From positions 23,549 to 39,091 of the forward strand of contig DBOM01000027.1 in the NCBI GenBank assembly GCA_002299965.1: DNA of 15,543 nt. Reading direction: 5' to 3'. Shown piece by piece: positions 1 through 7,072 of this stretch (position 1 is the first letter of the stretch; the number at the start of each line of letters is the position of its first letter). This stretch comes from Caldiserica bacterium UBA646 (GTDB lineage: Bacteria; Caldisericota; Caldisericia; Caldisericales; Caldisericaceae). The notes beneath the pieces were generated by a model, which saw nothing but the letters and a program-made list of their open reading frames with translations, did not search any database and had not been told where the DNA came from. A program made the translations under genes and the position numbers.

Positions 1-2156
1 GATTTTATCGCACTTTCCACAAGCCCATCTAAAAATTCCTGGACAGTTGGGAACCTGGCAAAATATCTGTCAATGTATTCTTTTGCTTCATTAGCAGAAC
101 AACCTAACTGCTTTGCAGCACCATAAGGAGACATTCCATATACAATTCCAAAATTAAGAATTTTAGCGCTTCTCCTCATTTCTTTTGTAACTTCCTCATC
201 TTTTACGTTAAATACAAAGGATGCAGTGCGTGTATGAATATCAACACCGTTCATAAATGCATCAATAAGATTTTTATCTTTAGATAGATGAGCGAGTATT
301 CTTAGCTCAATTTGCGAATAGTCTGCGCTAAGCAAAAAATGCCCATCCGAAGCAACAAATCCGGCTCGTATCTTTTCGCCCCAGTCACTCCTTATAGGTA
401 TGTTTTGTAAATTTGGTTTTGAACTCCTCAACCTTCCCGTAATTGTACCCAGCTGATGAAATGTCGTATGCAATCGAAAATCCTCTTTAGACACAAGTTT
501 TGGTAAAGCCACAATGTATCCAGAATACAATTTAGAAAGGCTTCTATACTCTAGTACAAGTGGAATTATAGGATGCTCCAAAATAAGATCTGCTAATACT
601 GCACTGCTTGTTGAATATCCTGTTTTTCCCATCTTTGATGGTCTTAATCCTAAATTATCAAAAAGTACAGCTGCAAGTTGTTTTGAAGAGTTAATATTGA
701 AAGAAATACCGGAAAGATCATATATTTTATTTTCCAATACCTCAAGCTCTTTTTCAACTTCACTTTTTAAATTCTCAAAATATTTCACATCGATTTTTAT
801 ACCAGTAATTTCCATGTCAGCCAATATCTCTGACAGTGGTTTTTCTACGTTATTGTAAAGTGCCATAAGACCATGTTCTTCTAACTCCTTATCTTCAATA
901 TATGAAAGCTGCAAAAGTTGTTTGGCATGTTCAGACAAAGAATCTCCTCCGTAGAACGCAGAAAATGCATCGCATAACTCTTTGATGGAGTAATTTCTTA
1001 TATCCGGATTAAGAAGATGTCCTGCAAGTGCCAAATCAAGATGAATATTTGATAGTTTAATTCCATAATGACGTGCTACTTTGCAAAGTTCCTTTAAGTT
1101 AAGAATTTCTTTCTTTTTATCGTTTTCAAGCAGATCTTTTAAAATTTGTAGCGCCTTCGTGTTAGCAAAAAGTTCTTCCCCAATGCTAAATTCTTCCGCA
1201 TTTTTCTCCGTAGCAAAAGCAAAATGCTGAACTTGTCCATTTCTTGCCTCAATATACAATCCTATTCGATCATCCGTTTCGATGTGCGCATTCTTATTAT
1301 TTAAATTTATTCCAAGTTCATTTAAAAGGCTAGTAAATTCAAAGCGGCTTAAAATACTCTTTAGTTTTTCTTCGTCGAATCCACTCAACTTCATTTCATC
1401 AATATTAAAATCTATCGGCGCATCAAGCATCAGCGTGCACAACTCTTTTCCGCTAATTAGCCGGTCTTTATATTCTTCAATAAGATCGCCTTTCTTAATC
1501 TCTCCAGTATGCAATAACAACTCTTCGACACTTCCATACTCAGATAGAAGTTTTGCTGCCGTTTTTGGGCCTATACCCGGTAAACCAGGAATATTATCAG
1601 AAGGGTCCCCCGTTAAAGCCTTAAAATCTGGTATTTGTTCAGGATAAATGCCTAATATTTCTTTCAGCCGTTCTCTGTCAAATTCCTCAAGGGTCGTAAC
1701 ACCTTTCCGTGTAACCTTTATCTTAATCTTTTCTGATATAAGTTGCGTGAGATCCATGTCCCCCGAAATAACAACTGTTAAAAATTCATTTTTTTCAGCA
1801 GCTTTTGCTAGCGTTCCTATTATGTCATCCGCCTCATATCCATCCATTTCATATACATTAATATCCAATGCTTCAAGCAATTCATGTATTGTTGCAAACT
1901 GAGGAGACAACTCATCTGGCATGGGAGGACGCTGTGCCTTATACTCTTTATACTGTATATGCCTCTTTGTAGGAGCCCTCCTATCGAACGCAACAGCTAA
2001 ATACTGAGGCTTTTCATCCTTTAAAATGCGCAAAAGCATTCTAATAAAACCATACAAGGCACCTGTAGGTTCATTGTTTTTTGTAACAAAATGAGGAAGA
2101 GCAAAAAAAGCTCTATACATAATACTGCTTCCATCTATTAGCACTAATTTTTTCAT
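1..2156 (-). CDS. polA: DNA polymerase I, 5' part of gene (C-terminus beyond window)
   Basis: Family A DNA polymerase, which fills gaps and removes RNA primers in replication and repair. I read 718 codons from the ATG at 2156 with no stop before the window edge; the family usually has about 850-930 residues, so the last part of the palm, including motif C, is missing from view. The 5' nuclease domain (about 1-290) has LIDGSSIMYRAFF, YEADD (107-111), SGDMD (131-135) and the helix-hairpin-helix GDPSDNIPGLPGIGPKTAAK (183-202). The 3'-5' exonuclease region (about 292-430) lacks the DxE motif and looks inactive. Polymerase motif A is DYSQIELR (612-619). The O-helix is RRSAKILNFGIVYG (661-674), with Phe at the site that discriminates against dideoxynucleotides. 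The gene starts 27 bases after comEC, with a moderate ribosome site (AAAGGGTGA), so it is probably co-transcribed with comEA-comEC. The identification is secure. Confidence 0.97.
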   Translation of the reverse strand, partial: MKKLVLIDGSSIMYRAFFALPHFVTKNNEPTGALYGFIRMLLRILKDEKPQYLAVAFDRRAPTKRHIQYKEYKAQRPPMPDELSPQFATIHELLEALDINVYEMDGYEADDIIGTLAKAAEKNEFLTVVISGDMDLTQLISEKIKIKVTRKGVTTLEEFDRERLKEILGIYPEQIPDFKALTGDPSDNIPGLPGIGPKTAAKLLSEYGSVEELLLHTGEIKKGDLIEEYKDRLISGKELCTLMLDAPIDFNIDEMKLSGFDEEKLKSILSRFEFTSLLNELGINLNNKNAHIETDDRIGLYIEARNGQVQHFAFATEKNAEEFSIGEELFANTKALQILKDLLENDKKKEILNLKELCKVARHYGIKLSNIHLDLALAGHLLNPDIRNYSIKELCDAFSAFYGGDSLSEHAKQLLQLSYIEDKELEEHGLMALYNNVEKPLSEILADMEITGIKIDVKYFENLKSEVEKELEVLENKIYDLSGISFNINSSKQLAAVLFDNLGLRPSKMGKTGYSTSSAVLADLILEHPIIPLVLEYRSLSKLYSGYIVALPKLVSKEDFRLHTTFHQLGTITGRLRSSKPNLQNIPIRSDWGEKIRAGFVASDGHFLLSADYSQIELRILAHLSKDKNLIDAFMNGVDIHTRTASFVFNVKDEEVTKEMRRSAKILNFGIVYGMSPYGAAKQLGCSANEAKEYIDRYFARFPTVQEFLDGLVESAIK

Positions 2157-2183
2157 ATGCGTCACCCTTTATTATATACTATA

Positions 2184-4178
2184 TTAATACCCGTGGATTT
2201 CTCCAAATCTTAACTGAGTATTTTTTAACCTTTCTAATAGGTTTCGGGGAAAATATGCCACATCGACATAAAAAGGCAAATTATCGAATTTAAACTGTCT
2301 GCCCGCCAATAAAAAAGTTTTTCCTTCGTGTTCCATAATCACAGAATAGTTATCGCTTTCGCCTGGAACAAGCCTGAAAGTCATATCCCCAAAATGAATT
2401 TTGTCAGCATCTGAAACTGTATATACATGAGTTTTTCCAGTATTTAGAGTAATAAAAGCTTTCTGAAGATTACTTTCAACCTTTGGGAGAACAATACTTT
2501 TCACGGAAAATTGCTCTATAAGCTGAACACTACTAGATTCCTTTTGCTTAAACGGCGCATTAAAAACCATGAGATCAATTTTGTTTATTCCTCTCTCTTT
2601 CAATGCAAGCTGTATAGAATATAAATCTTTTTCCTCGCTCGTCAAATAGGTTGGAGAGCTTATATATACAACATCGTTACCAGATTGAATGATAAAACCA
2701 TCTTCGCCGGAAAGTTGAAGTGGTGTAATGCAGAATCCTGGTCTTACAAAAATGGAAGCAGCCACTAATAAAATAAGTGGGATAAAAACAAGGTTTCTCC
2801 ATCTCCTTTTTGTAGTATAAGAAAAAATAAAAAGAGAAATAACGACAAAGTATGCTACCACAAAATAGCCATTAAACTGTATATTTAATGATGCAAAAGG
2901 TATTTTTGAAAACATTTTTACCAGAAAAACAAGAATAGAAAAAAAGAAATTTGTTACAGGAGCAAAAAACAGTGCTAATCGAAAACTCAGTACAGTTAAA
3001 ATAAGTTGTATCAAACTAATAGGCATAAGGAGATACAAAAATGGAATTACAATAAAATTTGCAATAATTGCAACAAGTGATACAGCATGAAAATAATAGG
3101 CAAAAAGAGGAAAAAGTAGGAGCTGAACAGAAAACGCTTCTGTAAGCATCTTAAAACCAAAATTTTGCGGAAGACGCTGATAAAAGAGCGGCGCAATAAT
3201 TAAAATGGCAAAAATAGCAAGAAAGGATAACTGGAAACTCACCGAAAGAAGAGCAAATGGATTGACAAGAAGTATAATAAGTGCTGCGAAAGAAAGCGTA
3301 TTAATCGGTATAAGTTCTTTCCCGGTCGCTTTAGCAAGCACACAAGCACCATACATAAAAAATGCACGGAGAGCAGAAACCCTGAACCCAACAAGAAAAA
3401 GAAAAAAAGTAAGTATCACAAACGAAAACTCATAAGCAAATGGAGTAAACAAAGTCAATGCTCTATAAGAAGTTTCACCCAGAATCCCGAAATGCAGCCC
3501 CGATATAGCGAAAAGGTGTGCAGTGCCTGTCTCTATAAATGGCAATTTTTCATCACTTGTCATCGATGAAATGCCGGGCACTGATGAAAGAAAGAGAAAA
3601 GCTTCTTCGCTTTTCATAGAGAGAAGTATTCTATCCTCTATCGTATTTCTAAGGGCAGTAAAAAAATCGAAAAAAGCAAAACTCCGGGTCACAGACACGT
3701 CTTCACCAAAGATTGTATAACTACATCCTGTAAATTTTTGAAAATTATCCTGTGAACTGTTTTTAGAAATAACTCCTTTCACAACCACAGTACTGAAAGG
3801 CGCAGGAGCTGTTTCTGCATAGACTCTTGCGCTGCCTGCAAATTTTTCTCCCTCTATAGACAGATGTGATATTTCAAAATTCTTTGTATAACCAGCTCCT
3901 TTAGAAAATTCTTTAACCTTTCCTGTAATTTGAATTTCCACATCGTATAGATGCTCTGGAATTTCAGGACTTCTAAAAGGAGTTACAGCTAGAGTCGTCG
4001 TGAAAATACCTAAGATAAAGAAAAGAACGATATAAATATAGTAACGCTTATCAACAATCAGCAAAAGAAATAATATAAACAAAAAAATAATACATAGAAC
4101 AAAAAAATTTCTATTAAAAATAGAAAATAATGAAAAAATACCCGCAATCTCTCCAAATAAAGCAAATAACGCAGGCAT
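2184..4178 (-). CDS. comEC: ComEC/Rec2 family DNA-uptake channel
   Basis: Polytopic inner-membrane protein that forms the channel for single-stranded DNA during natural transformation. Its 664 residues are close to the shorter end of the family. Hydrophobic segments at about 5-65 precede a soluble OB-like region (75-165, DUF4131 type). The competence domain (about 185-455) carries the hallmark HLFAISGLHFGIL (221-233) and many membrane helices. A final TM (about 462-478) leads into a C-terminal region (480-664) laid out like the usual metallo-beta-lactamase domain. However, the expected HxHxDH after the 'IDL' strand is replaced by FNAPFKQKE (539-547), so metal-dependent nuclease activity is unlikely. 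The start codon overlaps the comEA stop by one base (TAATG), indicating translational coupling. The family call is firm; whether the cell is transformable cannot be judged, since no pilus genes are in view. Confidence 0.95.
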   Translation of the reverse strand: MPALFALFGEIAGIFSLFSIFNRNFFVLCIIFLFILFLLLIVDKRYYIYIVLFFILGIFTTTLAVTPFRSPEIPEHLYDVEIQITGKVKEFSKGAGYTKNFEISHLSIEGEKFAGSARVYAETAPAPFSTVVVKGVISKNSSQDNFQKFTGCSYTIFGEDVSVTRSFAFFDFFTALRNTIEDRILLSMKSEEAFLFLSSVPGISSMTSDEKLPFIETGTAHLFAISGLHFGILGETSYRALTLFTPFAYEFSFVILTFFLFLVGFRVSALRAFFMYGACVLAKATGKELIPINTLSFAALIILLVNPFALLSVSFQLSFLAIFAILIIAPLFYQRLPQNFGFKMLTEAFSVQLLLFPLFAYYFHAVSLVAIIANFIVIPFLYLLMPISLIQLILTVLSFRLALFFAPVTNFFFSILVFLVKMFSKIPFASLNIQFNGYFVVAYFVVISLFIFSYTTKRRWRNLVFIPLILLVAASIFVRPGFCITPLQLSGEDGFIIQSGNDVVYISSPTYLTSEEKDLYSIQLALKERGINKIDLMVFNAPFKQKESSSVQLIEQFSVKSIVLPKVESNLQKAFITLNTGKTHVYTVSDADKIHFGDMTFRLVPGESDNYSVIMEHEGKTFLLAGRQFKFDNLPFYVDVAYFPRNLLERLKNTQLRFGEIHGY

Positions 4179-4771
4179 TAAGGAATGACTATGAGGTCCT
4201 TTATGTTTTCAAATGTTACCTCGCCAATACCTGAAACATTCATAATATCTCTAATATCTCTAAACAAACCATAATCTTTCCTATACTGAACAATGGCATT
4301 AGATTTTACTTCTCCGATTCCAGGCAATGCCTCGAGTTCCTTAGCTGAGGCGGTGTTGATATTTATCTTTCCGTTACTGTTTGTACCTACAGTGCTAGTC
4401 GAATTGCCTGGATCGTTTGAATCTGATAAAAATACTTGTTTAGTCGGTACAATAATTTCTTCTCCATCTTTAACTTTCCTTGCGAGGTTTATCGCGACAA
4501 GATCTGCCTCTTCGGTGGGACCACCAGCTTTTTCTATTGCATCTTTTACGATACTGTTTATAGGAAGTTCGTATACATCGGGTTTATTAACTGCACCTAC
4601 TACATAGCTGGTAATATAGATAGGTTCTTCCGAATTTTCAATTACTACTTGCTCAGAAGGCACTACTTTCGTCTCTGCAAGGTTTTTTCCCATAATCATG
4701 CCTATCCCTAACATAACCGCACTCACCAAAACAACTACGCTAATCCATTGCTTTAAAGATAAGTCCTTCAT
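4178..4771 (-). CDS. comEA: ComEA-type DNA receptor (SLBB + helix-hairpin-helix)
   Basis: Membrane-anchored double-stranded DNA-binding protein that captures transforming DNA outside the membrane and passes it to ComEC. The 197 residues show a single N-terminal TM anchor (about 8-28), then a SLBB domain (about 52-109, beginning YITSYVVGAVNKPDVYELP). A Ser/Asn/Gly/Thr-rich linker (115-134) follows, then a C-terminal ComEA helix-hairpin-helix domain (135-197) with two hairpins, LPGIGEV (149-155) and VSGIGEV (179-185), after the typical ININTAS. This is the classical Gram-positive-like ComEA layout. The ATG is preceded by AGGAGG with four bases between. It heads the comEA-comEC-polA run and has its own likely promoter downstream of eno. 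Confidence 0.95.
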   Translation of the reverse strand: MKDLSLKQWISVVVLVSAVMLGIGMIMGKNLAETKVVPSEQVVIENSEEPIYITSYVVGAVNKPDVYELPINSIVKDAIEKAGGPTEEADLVAINLARKVKDGEEIIVPTKQVFLSDSNDPGNSTSTVGTNSNGKININTASAKELEALPGIGEVKSNAIVQYRKDYGLFRDIRDIMNVSGIGEVTFENIKDLIVIP

Positions 4772-4807
4772 CGTACCTCCTAATTCATATATCTCCCTAC
4801 ATTAATT

Positions 4808-4835
4808 CTTATACCAGTCAAGTGCCTATTTTCAA
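4808..4835 (-). promoter_or_regulatory. Predicted sigma-70-type promoter for comEA-comEC-polA
   Basis: On the minus strand, TTGAAA (4830-4835) is followed after 16 bases by TATAAG (4808-4813); each box matches the consensus at five of six positions. Predicted initiation near 4801 gives a leader of about 30 bases that includes the AGGAGG of comEA. It lies in the 70-base gap after enolase, where I see no hairpin terminator, so read-through from eno is also possible. Prediction only. Confidence 0.5.
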
Positions 4836-4841
4836 TGCCCT

Positions 4842-6131
4842 TTATTTATTTAAGTTAGAAAATTTCTTGAATATAGATTTTCCTGCATATATTGCCGCAC
4901 ACCCTAAGTCCTCTTCTATACGTAAAAGTTGATTATATTTTTCTACCCTTTCAATTCTACATGGTGCACCACTTTTTAACTGACCTGCATTCATGCCAAC
5001 AACAAAATCAGCGATAAAAGAATCGGCAGTTTCTCCGGATCTATGTGAAACAACTGAAGTAAACCCTGCACTCTCGCCCAGCTTAATTGCCTGCATTGTC
5101 TCGGTAATAGTCCCTATTTGGTTAAGTTTTATCAAAACAGAATTAGAGGCCTGTAATTCTATCCCTCGCTGCAATCTTTTAGGGTTAGTAACATAGATAT
5201 CATCTCCCACAAGCTGAATTTTTTTACCCAACTGCTTTTCTAACTCTACCCAACCGCTCCAGTCTTCCTCTTCAAGGCCATCTTCTATAGAGATAAGTGG
5301 ATAACTATCCGATAAATATGCATAATAATCAATCATCCTTTTTGCCGTCCATTTCTTTCCTTCGTACATATATTTGCCTTTCAAGTAAAAAGAGGAAGCA
5401 GCGACATCCAACCCTAAGTAAACATCTTCCCCTGGTTTATATCCTGCCTCTTCAATGGCTCTCACAATAAATTTTATTGCCTCCTCGCCATTTTTTAAAT
5501 GTGGAGCAAATCCCCCTTCATCTCCTACTCCTACGCTGTAGTTACTTTTTTTCAAGATATTTTTTAGGGTATGATACACTTCTGAACCACATCGAAGTGC
5601 CTCTCTGAAACTGGAAACGCCAGCAGGTAAAATCAAAAACTCTTGTATATCCAACCCGGAATCGGCATGTTTTCCTCCATTTAAAATATTAAATTGTGGA
5701 ACAGGGAGAAGAGTTCCGTTGATTCCACCAATATATCTGTACAGTGGAACCTCATATTCATTTGCTGTTGCTCTAGCAACTGCCATTGAAACACTAAGTA
5801 TTGCATTTGCCCCAAGTCTTGCTTTATTCTCTGTGCCATCAAGCTCTATCATTGCTTTATCAATGCCTGCTTGATTTTCTGAAAACATTCCGGTTACTTC
5901 TGTAGCAATTAAGCCATTCACATTTTCTACCGCTTCCAATACTCCTTTGCCCTTAAATCGTCTAGGCCCCCCGTCTCGTAATTCCACAGCTTCATACATT
6001 CCGGTCGAAGCACCAGACGGTACTGCTGCTCGTCCTGAAGCCCCACTTTCAAGCAACACTTCTGCTTCTACAGTGGGATTTCCTCTTGAATCTAAAATTT
6101 CTCTTGCAAAAATAGAAACAATTTCACTCAT
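4842..6131 (-). CDS. eno: Enolase
   Basis: Glycolytic enzyme interconverting 2-phosphoglycerate and phosphoenolpyruvate. The 429 residues are full length for a bacterial enolase. The N-terminal signatures are DSRGNPTVE (14-22) and the mobile loop SGASTGMYEAVELRDG (39-54). By alignment with known enolases, the catalytic pair is E205 (in GDEGGFAP) and K335 (in LIKLNQIG). The magnesium ligands are D242, E283 (in SIEDGLEEED) and D310, and the phosphate-binding SHRSGE (362-367) is present. All active-site residues are intact. The region around 143-164 departs somewhat from the usual wording (PQFNILNGGKHADSG rather than a PMMNIINGGEHAD-type sequence), which fits a divergent lineage rather than loss of function. 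A strong AAGGAGGG site precedes the ATG, and the gap from recR is only 17 bases, so it is probably the last gene of the dnaX run. Confidence 0.98.
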   Translation of the reverse strand: MSEIVSIFAREILDSRGNPTVEAEVLLESGASGRAAVPSGASTGMYEAVELRDGGPRRFKGKGVLEAVENVNGLIATEVTGMFSENQAGIDKAMIELDGTENKARLGANAILSVSMAVARATANEYEVPLYRYIGGINGTLLPVPQFNILNGGKHADSGLDIQEFLILPAGVSSFREALRCGSEVYHTLKNILKKSNYSVGVGDEGGFAPHLKNGEEAIKFIVRAIEEAGYKPGEDVYLGLDVAASSFYLKGKYMYEGKKWTAKRMIDYYAYLSDSYPLISIEDGLEEEDWSGWVELEKQLGKKIQLVGDDIYVTNPKRLQRGIELQASNSVLIKLNQIGTITETMQAIKLGESAGFTSVVSHRSGETADSFIADFVVGMNAGQLKSGAPCRIERVEKYNQLLRIEEDLGCAAIYAGKSIFKKFSNLNK

Positions 6132-6148
6132 TTCCCCCTCCTTAATAT

Positions 6149-6748
6149 TTATATTTCTTTGCGATCCTTTATTGCCATTGATAATGTCACAGAATCAACA
6201 AAATCAATTTCTGTGCCTTTCGGAAGGCCAGTAGCAATACGTGTAATTTTAATGTCATAAGGTTTCAAAAGTCTCTGAATATAAAGTGCCGTAATATCTC
6301 CATTAAAATTAGGATTTGTTGCGATAATAATTTCTTTGACATCTTCTTCGCTAACACGTTTAACAAGCTCTTTCATTTTCAAATTTTCCGGGGAAATATG
6401 GTTCATCGGATCAATTCTGCCATGAAGAACATGGAAAACTCCATCATAATATTTCCCTTTTTCAATAGCAAACAAATCTCTAACTTCTTCTACAACACAA
6501 ATGATAGAATGGTTTCTTTTAGAATCAGTACACACATTGCATCTTTCCTTATCTGTAATATTAAAACATACAGGACATAGATGCATGTTCTCCTTTGCCT
6601 TTTGAATTATATTTACAAATTTCTCGACTTCACTCTCGTTCTTGCTAAGAATACATAGAGATATTCTTTCGGCACTCTTTGGCCCTATACCAGGAAGCGA
6701 AGAAATTTCTCTAATAAGCTCCTCAATTCTATCAGGAAAATCGCTCAT
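6149..6748 (-). CDS. recR: Recombination mediator RecR
   Basis: Zinc-finger/Toprim protein that works with RecO and RecF to load RecA on gapped DNA; it forms a ring-shaped clamp. The length of 199 residues is typical. Visible in order are the helix-hairpin-helix LPGIGPKSAERI (18-29), a four-cysteine zinc finger (C58, C61, C70, C73), and a Toprim domain from about 82. The Toprim region contains ICVVEEVRD (83-91), VLHGRIDPMNHISPENL (107-123) and IIATNPNFNGDITALYI (141-157). The last motif is usually NPTVEGEATA, so the wording is divergent but the acidic position is kept as Asp. The C-terminal GLPKGTEIDFVDSVTLSMAI matches the family end. No ribosome site is evident; the ATG lies nine bases after the ybaB stop, so translation is probably coupled. 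Confidence 0.97.
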   Translation of the reverse strand: MSDFPDRIEELIREISSLPGIGPKSAERISLCILSKNESEVEKFVNIIQKAKENMHLCPVCFNITDKERCNVCTDSKRNHSIICVVEEVRDLFAIEKGKYYDGVFHVLHGRIDPMNHISPENLKMKELVKRVSEEDVKEIIIATNPNFNGDITALYIQRLLKPYDIKITRIATGLPKGTEIDFVDSVTLSMAIKDRKEI

Positions 6749-6757
6749 TTAAGTAAC

Positions 6758-7072
6758 TTAGTTTGGAAAACCTGGCATGCTTCCAGGCATCCCAAGTGCG
6801 GCTAATTTCTCCTGAGAAATCTTCTTTGCTTTTCCTTGCGCTTCTTTTACTGCAGCAACAATCATGTCTTCAAGTATTTCCTTATCATCTCTAACGATTA
6901 CCTCTTCAGAAATATCTATAGAAACAATATCCAATTTACCCGAAACAACTGCTTTCACAACTCCTCCGCCTGCAACACCGGTTACTCTGATTTCTTCCAG
7001 TTCTTTATTAATTTCTTCCATCTTTCTTTGTAATTCTTGGGCTTTCTTCATTAATTCATTCATGTTTCTCAT
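6758..7072 (-). CDS. ybaB: YbaB/EbfC family nucleoid-associated protein
   Basis: Small homodimeric DNA-binding protein of the YbaB/EbfC family, almost always found between dnaX and recR, as here. I chose the ATG at 7072 (104 residues, MRNMNELMKKAQELQRKMEE). A TTG six codons upstream is also open but its following codons are the AGGAGG ribosome site itself; an ATG at 7063 is a second possibility. The N-terminal long helix (about 4-25) is followed by the conserved beta region GVAGGGVVKAVVSGKLDI and a C-terminal helix and tail ending in a glycine/proline/methionine-rich segment, as usual for the family. The gene overlaps the end of dnaX by 17 bases in another frame. Confidence 0.93.
   Translation of the reverse strand: MRNMNELMKKAQELQRKMEEINKELEEIRVTGVAGGGVVKAVVSGKLDIVSIDISEEVIVRDDKEILEDMIVAAVKEAQGKAKKISQEKLAALGMPGSMPGFPN

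Noticed and set aside
514..1902. Several plus-strand open frames of 80-120 codons opposite polA.
   Set aside because: They lie antisense to an unambiguous polA reading frame, show Ser/Phe-rich composition typical of antisense shadows, and have no ribosome sites or recognisable domains.
2171..2176. A TATAAT on the minus strand 15 bases before the polA ATG, as a possible polA promoter with a very short leader.
   Set aside because: No acceptable -35 box lies 16-18 bases upstream and there is no extended -10 TG; in this AT-rich gap the match may be chance.
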